Source: an uncultured Gammaproteobacteria bacterium
Lineage (GTDB): Bacteria > Pseudomonadota > Gammaproteobacteria > Steroidobacterales > XN24
Assembly: GCA_947259915.1 (NCBI GenBank)
Contig: CAMYOC010000024.1
Coordinates: 1-53,695, forward strand
Direction of reading: 5' to 3'
Length of the DNA stretch: 53,695 bases
The notes beneath the pieces are model-generated. The model ran no database searches and was not told the DNA's origin. It was given only the letters and a program-made list of their open reading frames with translations. Shown in pieces: positions 13,208-27,161 of the stretch. Each line of letters opens with the position of its first letter. Position 1 is the stretch's first letter. The translations under genes were made by a program, and so were the position numbers.

Positions 13208-13726
13208 TCAGCGTGCGATGGTGTGGGTGCGGCGAATCTTTTTTTGCAGCTGGATGATCCCGTACAACAACGCCTCGGCGGTCGGCGGGCATCCAGGCAC
13301 ATAGACATCCACCGGCACGATGCGATCGCAGCCGCGGACGACGGAATAGGAGTAGTGATAATAGCCCCCGCCATTCGCGCAGGAGCCCATCGAAATGACC
13401 CAGCGCGGCTCGGCCATCTGGTCGTAGACCTTGCGCAGCGCAGGCGCCATCTTGTTCACCAGAGTCCCGGCCACGATCATCACGTCTGACTGGCGCGGGC
13501 TGGGACGGAAGATGATGCCGAAACGATCCAGATCGTAGCGAGCAGCGCCGGCCTGCATCATCTCCACGGCGCAGCAGGCGAGTCCGAAGGTCATCGGCCA
13601 CATGGAGCCGGTGCGGGCCCAGTTGACCAGCTTGTCGACCTGGGTGGTGACGATACCGGGATTACCGGTCTTGCCGGCCGCCGGAACTGGCGCGAGCGCC
13701 TCGTTATCGGCTGCGGTCAATCCCAT
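13208..13726 (-). CDS. nuoB: NADH-quinone oxidoreductase subunit B
   Basis: This complex I subunit carries cluster N2, the terminal iron-sulfur centre that reduces quinone. It has 172 residues from the ATG at 13726. The unusual ligand set is intact: adjacent Cys51-Cys52 in [10 protein letters not shown], Cys116 in [10 protein letters not shown], and Cys146 in [11 protein letters not shown] chose 13726 because AAAGGGG lies 8 nt upstream. A GTG seven codons further up is open but has no comparable site. The start overlaps the nuoA end by 10 nt. Confidence 0.97.
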   Translation of the reverse strand: MGLTAADNEALAPVPAAGKTGNPGIVTTQVDKLVNWARTGSMWPMTFGLACCAVEMMQAGAARYDLDRFGIIFRPSPRQSDVMIVAGTLVNKMAPALRKVYDQMAEPRWVISMGSCANGGGYYHYSYSVVRGCDRIVPVDVYVPGCPPTAEALLYGIIQLQKKIRRTHTIAR

Positions 13727-14073
13727 TCCAGGGCCCCTTTCTTCCACTCGAAGATAAAGCCCACGACGAGTATGGCGAGGAACACCGCCATGGACAGGAG
13801 GCCAAACAGCCCGATCGTGTCCAGCGATACCGCCCAGGGGAAGAGGAAGGCGATCTCGAGATCAAAGATGATGAACAGGATCGCTACCAGGTAGTAGCGC
13901 ACATCGAACTTGATACGGGAGTCTTCGAAAGCTTCGAAACCGCACTCGTAAGCGGAGAGCTTTGCGGAATCCGGGCGGCGCGGGCCAAAAATAAAACCCA
14001 GCGAAACGAGGAGTACGCCGAGGACCGTGGCGACCGCGAGAAATATCAGGATCGGTAGATAATTCTCAAGCAT
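13717..14073 (-). CDS. nuoA: NADH-quinone oxidoreductase subunit A
   Basis: This is the first gene of the nuo operon, the ND3-like membrane subunit of complex I. It has 118 residues and three transmembrane helices. The conserved loop [23 protein letters not shown] between helices 1 and 2 is complete, including the Cys that senses the active/deactive state in mitochondrial homologues. Helix 2 contains the family acidic pair [11 protein letters not shown]. The upstream 130 nt separates it from tRNA-Leu and probably holds the operon promoter. Confidence 0.97.
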   Translation of the reverse strand: MLENYLPILIFLAVATVLGVLLVSLGFIFGPRRPDSAKLSAYECGFEAFEDSRIKFDVRYYLVAILFIIFDLEIAFLFPWAVSLDTIGLFGLLSMAVFLAILVVGFIFEWKKGALEWD

Positions 14074-14148
14074 CGACGGTCCCCAAACGTGCCTCCGGCC
14101 CTGTTCAGCAGCCCCGGGGTCGGGACCTGAAACGACTTAATAACGAGT

Positions 14149-14154
14149 ATTCTA
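14149..14154 (-). promoter_or_regulatory. Candidate -10 element upstream of the nuo operon
   Basis: On the minus strand the sequence reads TAGAAT about 75 nt before nuoA, close to the sigma-70 consensus TATAAT. No convincing -35 hexamer lies 16-18 nt upstream. The promoter may therefore need an activator, or the operon may also be read through from tRNA-Leu. This is pattern recognition only. Confidence 0.35.
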
Positions 14155-14187
14155 CCAGCACTCGTGACCGGATAGGCTGTTGCAAAC

Positions 14188-14205
14188 GGTCCGGAATTCT
14201 GGACC
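14188..14205 (-). terminator. Possible hairpin just after tRNA-Leu
   Basis: The 18-nt near-palindrome GGTCCAGAATTCCGGACC lies a few bases after the CCA end of tRNA-Leu. The stem is GGTCC/GGACC with a GAATTC core, followed only by GTTTGC. It could be a weak terminator or an RNase landing site for tRNA 3'-end trimming. The lack of a real T run keeps confidence low. Confidence 0.35.
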
Positions 14206-14209
14206 AAAC

Positions 14210-14294
14210 TGGTGCGGATGGCCGGACTCGAACCGGCACGGCTTGCGCCACTGCCCCCTCAAGACAGCGTGTCTACCAATTCCACCACATCCGC
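14210..14294 (-). tRNA. tRNA-Leu (anticodon GAG)
   Basis: This is an 85-nt gene with encoded CCA. The acceptor stem GCGGATG pairs perfectly with CATCCGC. The anticodon stem CTGTC/GGCAG closes the loop TTGAGGG, giving anticodon GAG (reads CUC/CUU leucine codons). A long variable arm typical of class II tRNAs follows, and the T-loop is GGTTCGAGTCC. It sits between secG and the nuo operon on the same strand, an arrangement seen in many Gammaproteobacteria, and is probably cotranscribed with secG. Confidence 0.96.
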
Positions 14295-14328
14295 ATGAAT
14301 CGACAGCCCGCAGGCCGCGGCTTCGGCC

Positions 14329-14730
14329 TCACTCAGAGCCGGGCTCGGGCGCCGCATCGGCCTCGTCGCCGAGGACTTCCTGGTCCGGGAGCGCCGGCAG
14401 ATCAAGATCTCCGTCGGGCAACAGCAGACCCGGAATCTCCCCTGCGGGTTCCTCGATCCCAGGCACGGACTCGAGCACGCTGACCGGCCCTTCGCGCTGA
14501 CCGCCCAGATAGGCCAGGCCGAGGCTGGTGAAGAAAAACAGGGTGGCCAGGACAGCCGTGGTGCGGCTCAGGAACGACGCCGAACCCTGAGAGCCGAACA
14601 CCGTGCCGGAGGCACCGGCGCCAAAGGCCGCGCCGGCCTCCGCACCCTTGCCCCGCTGCAACAGCACCAGGCCGATAAGCCCGGCCGCCAGCAGGACGTG
14701 AATAATCGTGACAACAGTTTGCAACATCAT
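14329..14730 (-). CDS. secG: Preprotein translocase subunit SecG
   Basis: This is a small membrane subunit of the SecYEG translocon that assists SecA-driven protein export. It has 133 residues. There are two transmembrane helices (about 4-24 and 55-73) around the conserved cytoplasmic loop [25 protein letters not shown]. The C-terminal tail, from about residue 80, is long, acidic and Pro/Gly-rich, as is common in this class. It follows tpiA by 12 nt. Two adjacent ATGs are possible starts, and the choice changes one residue. Confidence 0.95.
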   Translation of the reverse strand: MMLQTVVTIIHVLLAAGLIGLVLLQRGKGAEAGAAFGAGASGTVFGSQGSASFLSRTTAVLATLFFFTSLGLAYLGGQREGPVSVLESVPGIEEPAGEIPGLLLPDGDLDLPALPDQEVLGDEADAAPEPGSE

Positions 14731-14742
14731 GTTTGGATCGAC

Positions 14743-15498
14743 CTAATGACCGCCCGCCCGGCAGATCCCGGCGAAGTCCTGCGCATCGAGCGAGGCTCCA
14801 CCGACCAGACCGCCGTCAACGTCCGGCATGGAAAACAGGTCCCCGGCGTTCGACGACTTGACGCTGCCGCCGTAGAGGACCCGAACAGAATCAGCAATTA
14901 TACCATTATTCTCCGCGACGAGACCACGTACGAAAGCGTGCACGGCCTGGGCCTGCTCGGGGCTGGCGGTACGTCCGGTGCCGATGGCCCAGACCGGTTC
15001 ATAGGCGATCACGGCCGACGCCAGGCTATCGACGCCGGCCAGCTCCAATACGGCCCGGAGCTGCTCCCCAATGACCCGCTCGGTGGTCCCGGCTTCACGC
15101 TCCTCCAGGCTCTCGCCGACACACAGGACCGGTTTCAGCCCGCCCCGCTGGGCGGCCACGTATTTTTTTGCCACCGTGTCGCTGTCCTCGCCGAACAGAC
15201 TGCGGCGCTCGGAATGGCCCACCAGCACGTATTCACAACCCAGGTCCGCCAGCATCGGGCCGGAGACCTCGCCGGTAAACGCGCCGGCATCTTCTACCGC
15301 CAGGTTCTGTGCGCCGAGCCGGATCCCGGAGCCGGCCAGCAACTCACCGGCCTGCTGCAGATAGGGAAAACCCGGGCAGACCAGCACCTCGCAGGGCGGG
15401 CTGCCATCCAGAGCGGCTCGCAGATCCCGCAACAGACTGTCGGTCTGCGCGCGGGACCCGTTCATCTTCCAGTTTCCGGCGACCAGTTTGGTTCTCAT
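14743..15498 (-). CDS. tpiA: Triose-phosphate isomerase
   Basis: This enzyme interconverts dihydroxyacetone phosphate and glyceraldehyde 3-phosphate in glycolysis and gluconeogenesis. It is a cytosolic TIM barrel of 251 residues. Catalytic residues are visible: Lys11 in GNWKMNG, His95 in VLVGHSERR, and Glu167 in AYEPVWAIGTG. The glycine-rich phosphate loop LYGGSVKSSN lies near the end. Three ATGs occur in a row. I chose the last (15498, MRTKLVAGN), which has AAGAG 9 nt upstream. It is followed by secG, the usual arrangement. Confidence 0.97.
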   Translation of the reverse strand: MRTKLVAGNWKMNGSRAQTDSLLRDLRAALDGSPPCEVLVCPGFPYLQQAGELLAGSGIRLGAQNLAVEDAGAFTGEVSGPMLADLGCEYVLVGHSERRSLFGEDSDTVAKKYVAAQRGGLKPVLCVGESLEEREAGTTERVIGEQLRAVLELAGVDSLASAVIAYEPVWAIGTGRTASPEQAQAVHAFVRGLVAENNGIIADSVRVLYGGSVKSSNAGDLFSMPDVDGGLVGGASLDAQDFAGICRAGGH

Positions 15499-15551
15499 CA
15501 TCATCGACTCTTGCAAGGCGGGCGCAAGGTTAGCGGCGCCCCGTCGCTAAA

Positions 15552-16886
15552 TCAACGCAACACAGGCGCGGCGCCCACCGCCGCCGCGATCTCTTCGGCG
15601 GCGTGGCGGACTTCACTTTCGTCCTCACCCTCGACCATCACCCGGACCACCGGCTCGGTGCCCGATGCCCGCAGCACGACGCGTCCGCGTTCGCCCAGAC
15701 GCTGCTCCACGGCCCCGACGCTGGCACGCACTGGCGCCGCCGCCAGATCGGGACGCCCATCGGCGCGGACGTTGATCAGGATCTGCGGAAAACGCGGCAT
15801 GGCCGAAGTCAGATCCGACAGGCTGCGGCCGGTCGACTGCATCACCGCCAGCACGCTCAGCGCCGTCACCAGACCGTCACCGGTCGTGGTGCGCGATAAG
15901 TCGATAATGTGGCCTGAGGTCTCACCGCCGAGCTGACCCCCGTGCTCCTTCAACAAGGCAAGCACGTTGCGGTCGCCCACCGCAGCGCGCAAGAACGTGA
16001 CGCCTCGGGACTCCAGCGAGCGCTGCAGCCCCAGGTTGCTCATCACCGTGCCTACCACCGGACCCTGCAGCGCCCCGCGCTCCAACGCATCCATCGCGAG
16101 CAGATGGATCAGTTGATCTCCGTCCACCAGCGCGCCGTTCTCGTCGACCATCACCACCCGATCGCCGTCCCCATCCAGCGCGATGCCGATCTGGGCCCCG
16201 ACACCGCGCACAGTCGCCTGCAGCAGCTCAGGGTGGGTCGAGCCGCAGCGGAGATTGATGTTGCGGCCGTTGGGCGAGCAGCCGATGGGGATCACGTCCG
16301 CGCCGAGCTCGGAGAACACTCGCGGGGCGACCTTGTAGGCCGCGCCATGAGAGCAATCGATGACTACCTGCATGCCGGTGAAATCCACGCCGTCGGCCAC
16401 CGTCGAGCGGCAGAACCACTGATAGTCGGTGCGCGCGCTGTCGATCCGCTTGGCCTGACCCAGCTTGCTCGAGGATTGCGTGATCGGATCCTCTTCGATC
16501 AAAGCCTCGATCGCCGATTCCAGATCGTCCGAGAGCTTGTCACCAGCGCCATCGAAGAACTTGATGCCGTTGTCATGATAGGCGTTGTGGGAGGCGCTGA
16601 TGACGACGCCAAAGTCGGTGCGCAGCCGGCGACACAGATAGGCGATCCCCGGTGTCGGCAGCGGCCCGGCCAGCAATACCGTGACGCCGGCGGCGACAAA
16701 GCCGGCCTCCAGCGCCGATTCAAACATATAGCCGGAAAGACGGGTGTCCTTGCCGATCAGCACCGAGCCGCCGCTCGGCGCCAGCACCCGGGCCGCGGCA
16801 CTGGCCAGACGCAGGGCGAAGTCCACCGTCATCGGCGCTTGTCCGACATGCCCACGAACGCCGTCGGTACCAAAGTATTTCCTCAT
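15552..16886 (-). CDS. glmM: Phosphoglucosamine mutase
   Basis: This enzyme converts glucosamine 6-phosphate to glucosamine 1-phosphate for UDP-GlcNAc, peptidoglycan and lipopolysaccharide synthesis. It has 444 residues, against 445 in E. coli. The active serine is Ser99 in VISASHNAYHDNGIK, the metal loop is ALDGDGDRVVMVDE, and the phosphate-binding loop near the end is RASGTEPVVRVMVEG. The ATG at 16886 has GGAGG at 6 nt, which decides the start against one five codons upstream. It begins one base after the folP stop, the usual folP-glmM pair. Confidence 0.98.
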   Translation of the reverse strand: MRKYFGTDGVRGHVGQAPMTVDFALRLASAAARVLAPSGGSVLIGKDTRLSGYMFESALEAGFVAAGVTVLLAGPLPTPGIAYLCRRLRTDFGVVISASHNAYHDNGIKFFDGAGDKLSDDLESAIEALIEEDPITQSSSKLGQAKRIDSARTDYQWFCRSTVADGVDFTGMQVVIDCSHGAAYKVAPRVFSELGADVIPIGCSPNGRNINLRCGSTHPELLQATVRGVGAQIGIALDGDGDRVVMVDENGALVDGDQLIHLLAMDALERGALQGPVVGTVMSNLGLQRSLESRGVTFLRAAVGDRNVLALLKEHGGQLGGETSGHIIDLSRTTTGDGLVTALSVLAVMQSTGRSLSDLTSAMPRFPQILINVRADGRPDLAAAPVRASVGAVEQRLGERGRVVLRASGTEPVVRVMVEGEDESEVRHAAEEIAAAVGAAPVLR

Positions 16887-16887
16887 C

Positions 16888-17736
16888 TCATCCCTCCGCA
16901 TCGGATGGCTCTACTGCATCGACCGCGGCGATCATACGCAGCGCGTCGACGGTCGGGCCGACATCATGGACGCGCAGTATGCGGGCCCCCCGGGCCACCG
17001 CCAGCACCGCCAGCGCCAGACTCCCTGCCAGCCGGTCCCGCACGGGCCGATCGAGCACCGCGCCGATCATCGACTTGCGCGAGAGACCGACCAAAAGCGC
17101 CAGACCCAGCGACGAAAACCGATCCAGATGACGCATCATCTGCAGATTATGCGCCAGGGTCTTGCCAAAACCGAATCCTGGATCAACCACGATCCGACTT
17201 CGCGAGATCCCGGCGTCCACGCAATGCCGGGCCCGTTCGGCGAGAAACGCCGACACCTCGGCGACTACGTCTGCGTAGCACGGATCCTGCTGCATGGTGC
17301 GAGGCTCGCCCTGCATGTGCATCAGACACACCGCGACATCCGCAGCAGCCACCACGTCCAGCGCGCCCGGCGCGCGTAGCGCGTTGACGTCGTTGATCAT
17401 GTCGGCGCCGGCCGCGATGGCGGCCGCCATGACTTCGGGCTTTGTCGTGTCGACCGAGATCACCGCCTCAACGGTGCCAGCGAGGGCCTCGATCACCGGA
17501 ACCACCCGGCGCATCTCATCCTCGGCAGTCACCGGAACGGCCCCGGGCCGGGTCGATTCGCCGCCAATATCGATAATCGCCGCGCCCTCCCCGATCATCG
17601 TGCGCGCCCTGGCGATGGCCGCCCCGGGGTCGAGAAAATGACCGCCATCGGCAAAGGAATCCGGGGTGACATTGAGGATGCCCATCACCACCGGCCGATC
17701 CAGGGACAGGTTGGTGCCGGGTGTGTGCAGATGCAT
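16888..17736 (-). CDS. folP: Dihydropteroate synthase
   Basis: This enzyme joins p-aminobenzoate to the pterin diphosphate in folate synthesis and is the sulfonamide target. It has 282 residues from the ATG at 17736 (MHLHTPGTNL). Family motifs include VMGILNVTPDSFADGG, IDIGGESTRPGA, INDVNAL and GFGFGKTLAHNLQMM, plus a C-terminal RVHDVGPTVDALRM. The frame is open upstream, but those codons enter the intrinsic terminator, so the later start is preferred. It lies between ftsH and glmM, as in E. coli. Confidence 0.97.
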   Translation of the reverse strand: MHLHTPGTNLSLDRPVVMGILNVTPDSFADGGHFLDPGAAIARARTMIGEGAAIIDIGGESTRPGAVPVTAEDEMRRVVPVIEALAGTVEAVISVDTTKPEVMAAAIAAGADMINDVNALRAPGALDVVAAADVAVCLMHMQGEPRTMQQDPCYADVVAEVSAFLAERARHCVDAGISRSRIVVDPGFGFGKTLAHNLQMMRHLDRFSSLGLALLVGLSRKSMIGAVLDRPVRDRLAGSLALAVLAVARGARILRVHDVGPTVDALRMIAAVDAVEPSDAEG

Positions 17737-17774
17737 GGGGCGTCTCTCGCGGGCGGCAGGAGGGCGGATCATAC

Positions 17775-17805
17775 AAAAAAACCGGCGCACGCGGCGCCGG
17801 TTTTT
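17775..17805. terminator. Bidirectional intrinsic terminator between ftsH and folP
   Basis: This is a perfect 12-bp inverted repeat. AAAAACCGGCGC and GCGCCGGTTTTT flank the 5-nt loop ACGCG, giving a GC-rich stem with T runs on both strands. On the coding (minus) strand it follows the ftsH stop and ends in seven Ts, so it should end or attenuate ftsH transcripts about 40 nt before folP. Confidence 0.85.
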
Positions 17806-17823
17806 GTCGATTTACAGTGACGA

Positions 17824-19752
<1,929 letters not shown>

Positions 19753-19765
19753 AGTCTGTTCCTCA

Positions 19766-19788
19766 AAAAAGGGCCTCAATGCGAGGCC
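19766..19788 (-). terminator. Intrinsic terminator between rlmE and ftsH
   Basis: On the minus strand GGCCTC-GCATT-GAGGCC is followed by C and six Ts, a classic short terminator. It lies just after the rlmE stop and immediately before the ftsH ribosome-binding site. It could end rlmE transcripts or attenuate read-through into ftsH. No ftsH promoter is obvious downstream of it. Confidence 0.7.
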
Positions 19789-19808
19789 GATCACTGTGTT
19801 AGACACTA

Positions 19809-20432
19809 CTATACGGAGTAGTTTCTCGCCAGGACATAAACCTCACGGCTACGTGGCCGTGAGGCCTTGGGTTTACGGGTCTTTACGCTGGCGAAACTCC
19901 GCCGCGCCTCGGCCATAAAGGCCTCGAAGCCTTCACCATGGAATACTTTGCACAAGAAATCCCCACCCGGGCGCAGGGCCTCGCGGGAGAATTCCAGCGC
20001 CAGTTCCGCCAGATACATGGATCTGGGCTGGTCCACTGCCGATACCCCACTCATGTTTGGGGCGATATCGGATAACACAAGGTCGACCTTGTCGTCGCCC
20101 AGCGCCTGACGCAGACGCTCGAGCGCCTCGTCCTCACCAAAATCGGCCTGGATAAACTCCACCTCCGGCAGCGGATCCATCGGCAGGATATCCAGCGCCA
20201 CGACGCGTCCCTTGCCGCCGACCAGGTGGCGGACATACTGGCTCCACGCGCCCGGCGCGGCCCCCAGATCGACCACCGTCATGTCCGCTTTGATCAGACG
20301 ATCCCGTTTTTGGATCTCCTCGAGCTTGAACACGGCCCGCGAGCGCCAACCCTCGGTACGGGCTCGCTTTACGTAGTCGTCGGACTCATGCTCGGCCAAC
20401 CAGCGGCTGCTGCTCTTGCTTCGTTTCGTCAT
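19809..20432 (-). CDS. rlmE: 23S rRNA 2'-O-methyltransferase RlmE
   Basis: This enzyme methylates the 2'-O of U2552 in 23S rRNA, a late step of large-subunit assembly, and is heat-shock induced in E. coli (RrmJ/FtsJ). It has 207 residues. The SAM motif [13 protein letters not shown] is at about 54-66. The catalytic tetrad K-D-K-E is visible as Lys36, Asp122, Lys162 and Glu197. It is divergent from yhbY and upstream of ftsH, as in most Gammaproteobacteria. Confidence 0.97.
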   Translation of the reverse strand: MTKRSKSSSRWLAEHESDDYVKRARTEGWRSRAVFKLEEIQKRDRLIKADMTVVDLGAAPGAWSQYVRHLVGGKGRVVALDILPMDPLPEVEFIQADFGEDEALERLRQALGDDKVDLVLSDIAPNMSGVSAVDQPRSMYLAELALEFSREALRPGGDFLCKVFHGEGFEAFMAEARRSFASVKTRKPKASRPRSREVYVLARNYSV

Positions 20433-20501
20433 GGCATAGGATTTAATCAGATAGCAGCGTGCTCATGCTAGAATCCGCGCCCCCCATCAGGCACACAAGA
20501 T

Positions 20502-20822
20502 ATGACAAACCAGCCCAGACTCCCGTCGCCGGGCCCGAAGCAAAAGCGCTTCTTGCGCGAGCTCGGCCACCAGCTCCATCCCGTGGTGATGACCGGCAAC
20601 GCCGGGCTGACCCCGGCGGTACTGCAGGAACTCGATCGCTCGCTCGCCGCCCATGAGCTGGTCAAAGTCAAAGTCCGGGCCGAGGATCGCCAGCGCAGAG
20701 ACGAGATGATCCGGGAGATGTGCGCGGCCTGCGAGGCGGCGCTGATCCAGCGCGTCGGTCACATCGCCCTGCTCTACCGACAGGACCCAGAGAAACCGCG
20801 GATCACTCTGCCGAAGGGTTGA
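20502..20822 (+). CDS. yhbY: YhbY-type CRM-domain RNA-binding protein
   Basis: This is a ribosome-assembly factor that binds pre-50S particles through a CRM domain. It has 106 residues. The family pattern LRELGHQLHPVVMTGNAGLTPAVL and the segment HELVKVKV are present, and the GxxG-type loop is represented by TGNAG. It is divergently transcribed from rlmE, the common arrangement. A TAGAAT hexamer at 20469-20474 is a plausible -10. Its 3' end overlaps the convergent DUF4149 gene by 20 nt. Confidence 0.93.
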   Translation: MTNQPRLPSPGPKQKRFLRELGHQLHPVVMTGNAGLTPAVLQELDRSLAAHELVKVKVRAEDRQRRDEMIREMCAACEAALIQRVGHIALLYRQDPEKPRITLPKG

Positions 20823-21261
20823 CCCGGTACGACGCGCTGGCCACCAGCAGGATGCCGCTGAGGCTGGCCACCAGATAGAAACTGGCCGAGATCCCGTGTA
20901 ACAGCGCAAAGTTGTCGCCGGGACTGCCATCCGCCAGCCGGGCCGCCTGCATCCACGGCCTCAGACCCCAGACGCCAAGCGCCAGACAAGTCATCATCCC
21001 GCTGATCAGCCAGCGCCGCAGACGGCGAATCCCGGCGGGACGGCCGGAGCCGCTCTCGGCGAACAGCAACAGCAGACCGCAGGCGATACTGATCCAGGCC
21101 ATGATATCGAACATGTCCCCGGCCAGGGATCCCGCCAGCCGGGTGTCATCGAGTCGTGCGAACAGCGTGGGCGCGGCGATATAGCCGACGGTCCAGAGCC
21201 CACCTACCCACAGGGTCTGGATCAGACTCTCTCCTACGCGAAGAGAGACCGGCCGCTTCAT
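20803..21261 (-). CDS. DUF4149 membrane protein
   Basis: This is an integral membrane protein of 152 residues with about four transmembrane helices. It resembles the DUF4149 family usually found beside greA or yhbY; its function is unknown. The N-terminal half has [21 protein letters not shown], the recognisable family segment. The start overlaps the greA stop (ATGA at 21258-21261), so it is the last gene of the carA-carB-greA transcript. The end overlaps the yhbY 3' end antisense. Confidence 0.85.
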   Translation of the reverse strand: MKRPVSLRVGESLIQTLWVGGLWTVGYIAAPTLFARLDDTRLAGSLAGDMFDIMAWISIACGLLLLFAESGSGRPAGIRRLRRWLISGMMTCLALGVWGLRPWMQAARLADGSPGDNFALLHGISASFYLVASLSGILLVASASYRVNPSAE

Positions 21262-21730
21262 TCGTAGCGGACCTCGAGGATCTCGTAGGTGCGTGCGCCA
21301 CCCGGCGCGGCGACGGTGACCTGGTCGCCCTCTTCCTTGCCGATCAGGGCGCGGGCGATCGGCGAGGTGAAAGAGACGCGGCCTTCACGGATGCTGGCTT
21401 CGTCTTCGCCGACGATCTGGTAGCTGATCTCGGAGCCGTCGTCTTCGTCGAGCAGATTGACGGTGGAACCAAACACCACGCGGCCACCGGCGTCGACCTT
21501 GCTGACATCGATGACCTGGGCGTGGGACAGCTTGCCCTCGACCTCCCGAATCCGGCCCTCGATAAAGCCCTGCTGCTCTTTCGCCGCGTGATACTCGGCA
21601 TTCTCCTTGAGATCGCCGTGGGCGCGGGCTTCGGCGATGGCCCTGATCACCTGGGGGCGATCCACGGACTTCAATCGCTTGAGTTCTTCCTGCAGGCGGG
21701 CGGCGCCGCGCGCGGTGAGGGGGACCTTGC

Positions 21731-21734
<4 letters not shown>
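21258..21734 (-). CDS. greA: Transcription elongation factor GreA
   Basis: GreA inserts its coiled coil into the RNA polymerase secondary channel and stimulates cleavage of backtracked RNA. It has 158 residues from the ATG at 21734 ([18 protein letters not shown]), overlapping the carB stop by 4 nt. The N-terminal coiled coil (about 8-75) contains the tip region [17 protein letters not shown]. The C-terminal FKBP-like domain ends [13 protein letters not shown]. The longer open frame to 21995 is antisense-like sequence inside carB and should be ignored. Confidence 0.97.
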
Positions 21735-24955
<3,221 letters not shown>

Positions 24956-25052
24956 GCCGCCTGTAGTCCGAGCCGGTCCCGGATGGATGTATGCGGGGTC
25001 AACTCAAATTGAGATAATAAATTAACTAATATCTCGAAGTTATTGTTTTTAA

Positions 25053-26213
25053 TCAGACAGCGACTTGATGTCGCTGCTCCATCAAGGCGATAAAACGCTG
25101 GAATAACGGTTCCAGATCGTGGGGCCCCGGACTCGCCTCCGGATGGCCCTGGAACGAGAAAGCCGGCCGATCGGTCATCTCGATCCCCTGCAGCGAACCA
25201 TCGAACAGGGACCGATGGGTCGCGCGCACGTTGGTCGGCAGGGAATCTTCATCGACCGCGAAACCGTGGTTCTGGCTGCTGATCATGACCCGACCGCCAT
25301 CCAGATCTTGTACCGGATGGTTGGCGCCATGATGGCCGAATTTCATCTTCACCGTTTGCGCGCCGGCCGCCAGACCGAGTATCTGATGCCCCAGACAGAT
25401 TCCGAACACCGGCACCCGGCGCTCAAGAAACGTCCGCGTCGCGGCGATCGCATAATCGCAGGGTTCCGGATCACCGGGGCCATTGGACAGGAACACCCCG
25501 TCGGCTCCCATCGCCAGCACCTCCTCGGCCGGGGTCCTGGCTGGCACGACCGTTACCGTGCAGCCATGATGAGTGAGCAGACGCAGGATATTGCGCTTGA
25601 TACCAAAATCGTAGGCCACCACGTGGTGCGCCGGACGCGGCCGCGATTGGTGTCCCTCCTGAGGATGACGCCAGATCGAGTCGCGCCATTCGTAAGGCGC
25701 CTCTGTGCTGACCACCTGGGCCAGGTCCATGCCCTTCAGGCCCGGGAATGCACGCGCCTGCTCAATCACTGCTGCTGTCTCGAACTCACCGGCAGCGAGA
25801 CAACCCGCCTGGGCGCCACGTTCGCGGATGATGCGGGTCAGGCGCCGGGTGTCGATTCCGGCGATGGCCACGACACCCTCGCGGACCAGGAAGTCATGCA
25901 GACTCTCCTCGGCCCGGTAATTGCTGTGCAGCAGCGGCAGGTCGCGGATGATCAGCCCGGCCGCGAACACGCCGGACGATTCGTAATCCTCGGGGTTGGC
26001 GCCGGTATTGCCGATATGGGGATAGGTCAGGGTGACGAGCTGGCGGCAATAGGAGGGATCGGTGAGGATCTCCTGATATCCGGTCATCGCCGTATTGAAC
26101 ACCACTTCACCGACGGCATTACCGGCCGCCCCCGCGGATTCTCCGTGGAAGACTGTGCCGTCTTCCAGCGCCAGCACTGCTGGTGTGCTCACCGCCACCC
26201 CCGTAAACGCCAT
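25053..26213 (-). CDS. carA: Carbamoyl-phosphate synthase small subunit
   Basis: This is the glutaminase subunit that feeds ammonia to CarB. It has 386 residues from the ATG at 26213 ([19 protein letters not shown]). The class I amidotransferase nucleophile lies in [14 protein letters not shown], with the His/Glu pair in [18 protein letters not shown]. The N-terminal half carries the CarA-specific segment [20 protein letters not shown]. An in-frame ATG at 26270 would add 19 residues that do not resemble the family. Order dapB-carA-carB-greA is typical for the class. Confidence 0.96.
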   Translation of the reverse strand: MAFTGVAVSTPAVLALEDGTVFHGESAGAAGNAVGEVVFNTAMTGYQEILTDPSYCRQLVTLTYPHIGNTGANPEDYESSGVFAAGLIIRDLPLLHSNYRAEESLHDFLVREGVVAIAGIDTRRLTRIIRERGAQAGCLAAGEFETAAVIEQARAFPGLKGMDLAQVVSTEAPYEWRDSIWRHPQEGHQSRPRPAHHVVAYDFGIKRNILRLLTHHGCTVTVVPARTPAEEVLAMGADGVFLSNGPGDPEPCDYAIAATRTFLERRVPVFGICLGHQILGLAAGAQTVKMKFGHHGANHPVQDLDGGRVMISSQNHGFAVDEDSLPTNVRATHRSLFDGSLQGIEMTDRPAFSFQGHPEASPGPHDLEPLFQRFIALMEQRHQVAV

Positions 26214-26305
26214 GGTTCGCCCGTCGCGGTCCCATGCAGAAAGCGGGAAGGGTCCGTTGTCCGGTCCCATCCCGCTGATTCAATTCAGACCTCGGGCGAA
26301 AGAGA

Positions 26306-26335
26306 ATTTTACGTTAGGCGCCGCGGAGGTGTCCA
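26306..26335 (-). promoter_or_regulatory. carA: Candidate sigma-70 promoter for carAB
   Basis: In the dapB-carA gap the minus strand reads TGGACA, an 18-nt spacer, then TAAAAT. These match the -35 and -10 consensus at five of six positions each. The -10 lies about 95 nt before the carA start, leaving a long leader. I see no clear arginine box (ArgR) in the leader by eye. Confidence 0.55.
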
Positions 26336-26339
26336 ACGC

Positions 26340-27161
26340 TTACGCGGATGGCGCCCCCAGACCGAGCACCTGGTCCATCCCGTAGAAGCCCGGTGGCCGC
26401 CCGGCCAGCCAGCGAGCCGCCCTTAGCGCACCCACGGCAAACGCCATCCGGTCGCCGGCCCGGTGAGTGATTTCCAGCCGCTCACCCTCCCCGGCCAGCA
26501 GCAGCGTGTGCTCGCCGACCACGGCACCGGCGCGCAGCGAAGCGTAGCCGATGGCGCCATCGGCCCGGGGCTCGTCACCGGGCGCACGGCCGATCTCGGC
26601 AGCGCAAGGCCCCCCGCGTCCGGCACCGACCGCGGCACCGATCGCCAGCGCGGTGCCCGAGGGCGCGTCGCGCTTGAATCGATGATGAATCTCGGAAATC
26701 TCGGCATCGAAATCCGGCAAGGCCGCTGCCGCCAGTCGACTCAGGTGGAGCATCAGATTGACGCCCACGCTCATGTTGGCCGCAACCAGCACCGGGATCC
26801 GCTCCGCCGCCGCGCGCAGACGAGCGTCCGCCTGGGCGTCGAGACCGGTCACGCCGCATACCAGCGGCACCGACGCATCGAGACAGGCATCAATGAGCGC
26901 CAGGGTACCGTCAGGCAGAGAGAAATCGATCAGCACGTCGGCGTCATTGACGGCCTCGGCCGGATGCGTCGTCAGCCGCACCCCGGTCTGCGGCAGACCG
27001 GTCAGACTGCCGACGTCGGCGCCATTGCGGGCATCGTCGGGCGCCAGCAGCGCGCCGCAGATCCTGACATCCGGCGCCGCCGCGATGGCACTCAGCAGAG
27101 CCCGGCCCATGCGCCCGGCGGCACCGGCGACGGCAATGCGCAGCTCCGCATCCGCGCTCAT
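26340..27161 (-). CDS. dapB: 4-hydroxy-tetrahydrodipicolinate reductase
   Basis: This NAD(P)H enzyme of lysine and diaminopimelate synthesis has 273 residues. The nucleotide loop GAAGRMG is at 13-19. The catalytic segment [15 protein letters not shown] contains His159-His160 and Lys163. The reduced-pyridine loop is VCGVTGLD. It overlaps the dnaJ stop by 4 nt, so lysine synthesis here is transcriptionally tied to the chaperone operon, as in many Gammaproteobacteria. Confidence 0.97.
   Translation of the reverse strand: MSADAELRIAVAGAAGRMGRALLSAIAAAPDVRICGALLAPDDARNGADVGSLTGLPQTGVRLTTHPAEAVNDADVLIDFSLPDGTLALIDACLDASVPLVCGVTGLDAQADARLRAAAERIPVLVAANMSVGVNLMLHLSRLAAAALPDFDAEISEIHHRFKRDAPSGTALAIGAAVGAGRGGPCAAEIGRAPGDEPRADGAIGYASLRAGAVVGEHTLLLAGEGERLEITHRAGDRMAFAVGALRAARWLAGRPPGFYGMDQVLGLGAPSA

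Noticed and set aside
15530..15550. TTAGCG/CGCTAA inverted repeat between glmM and tpiA as a terminator
   Set aside because: It is a short stem with no T run, and the genes are likely cotranscribed.
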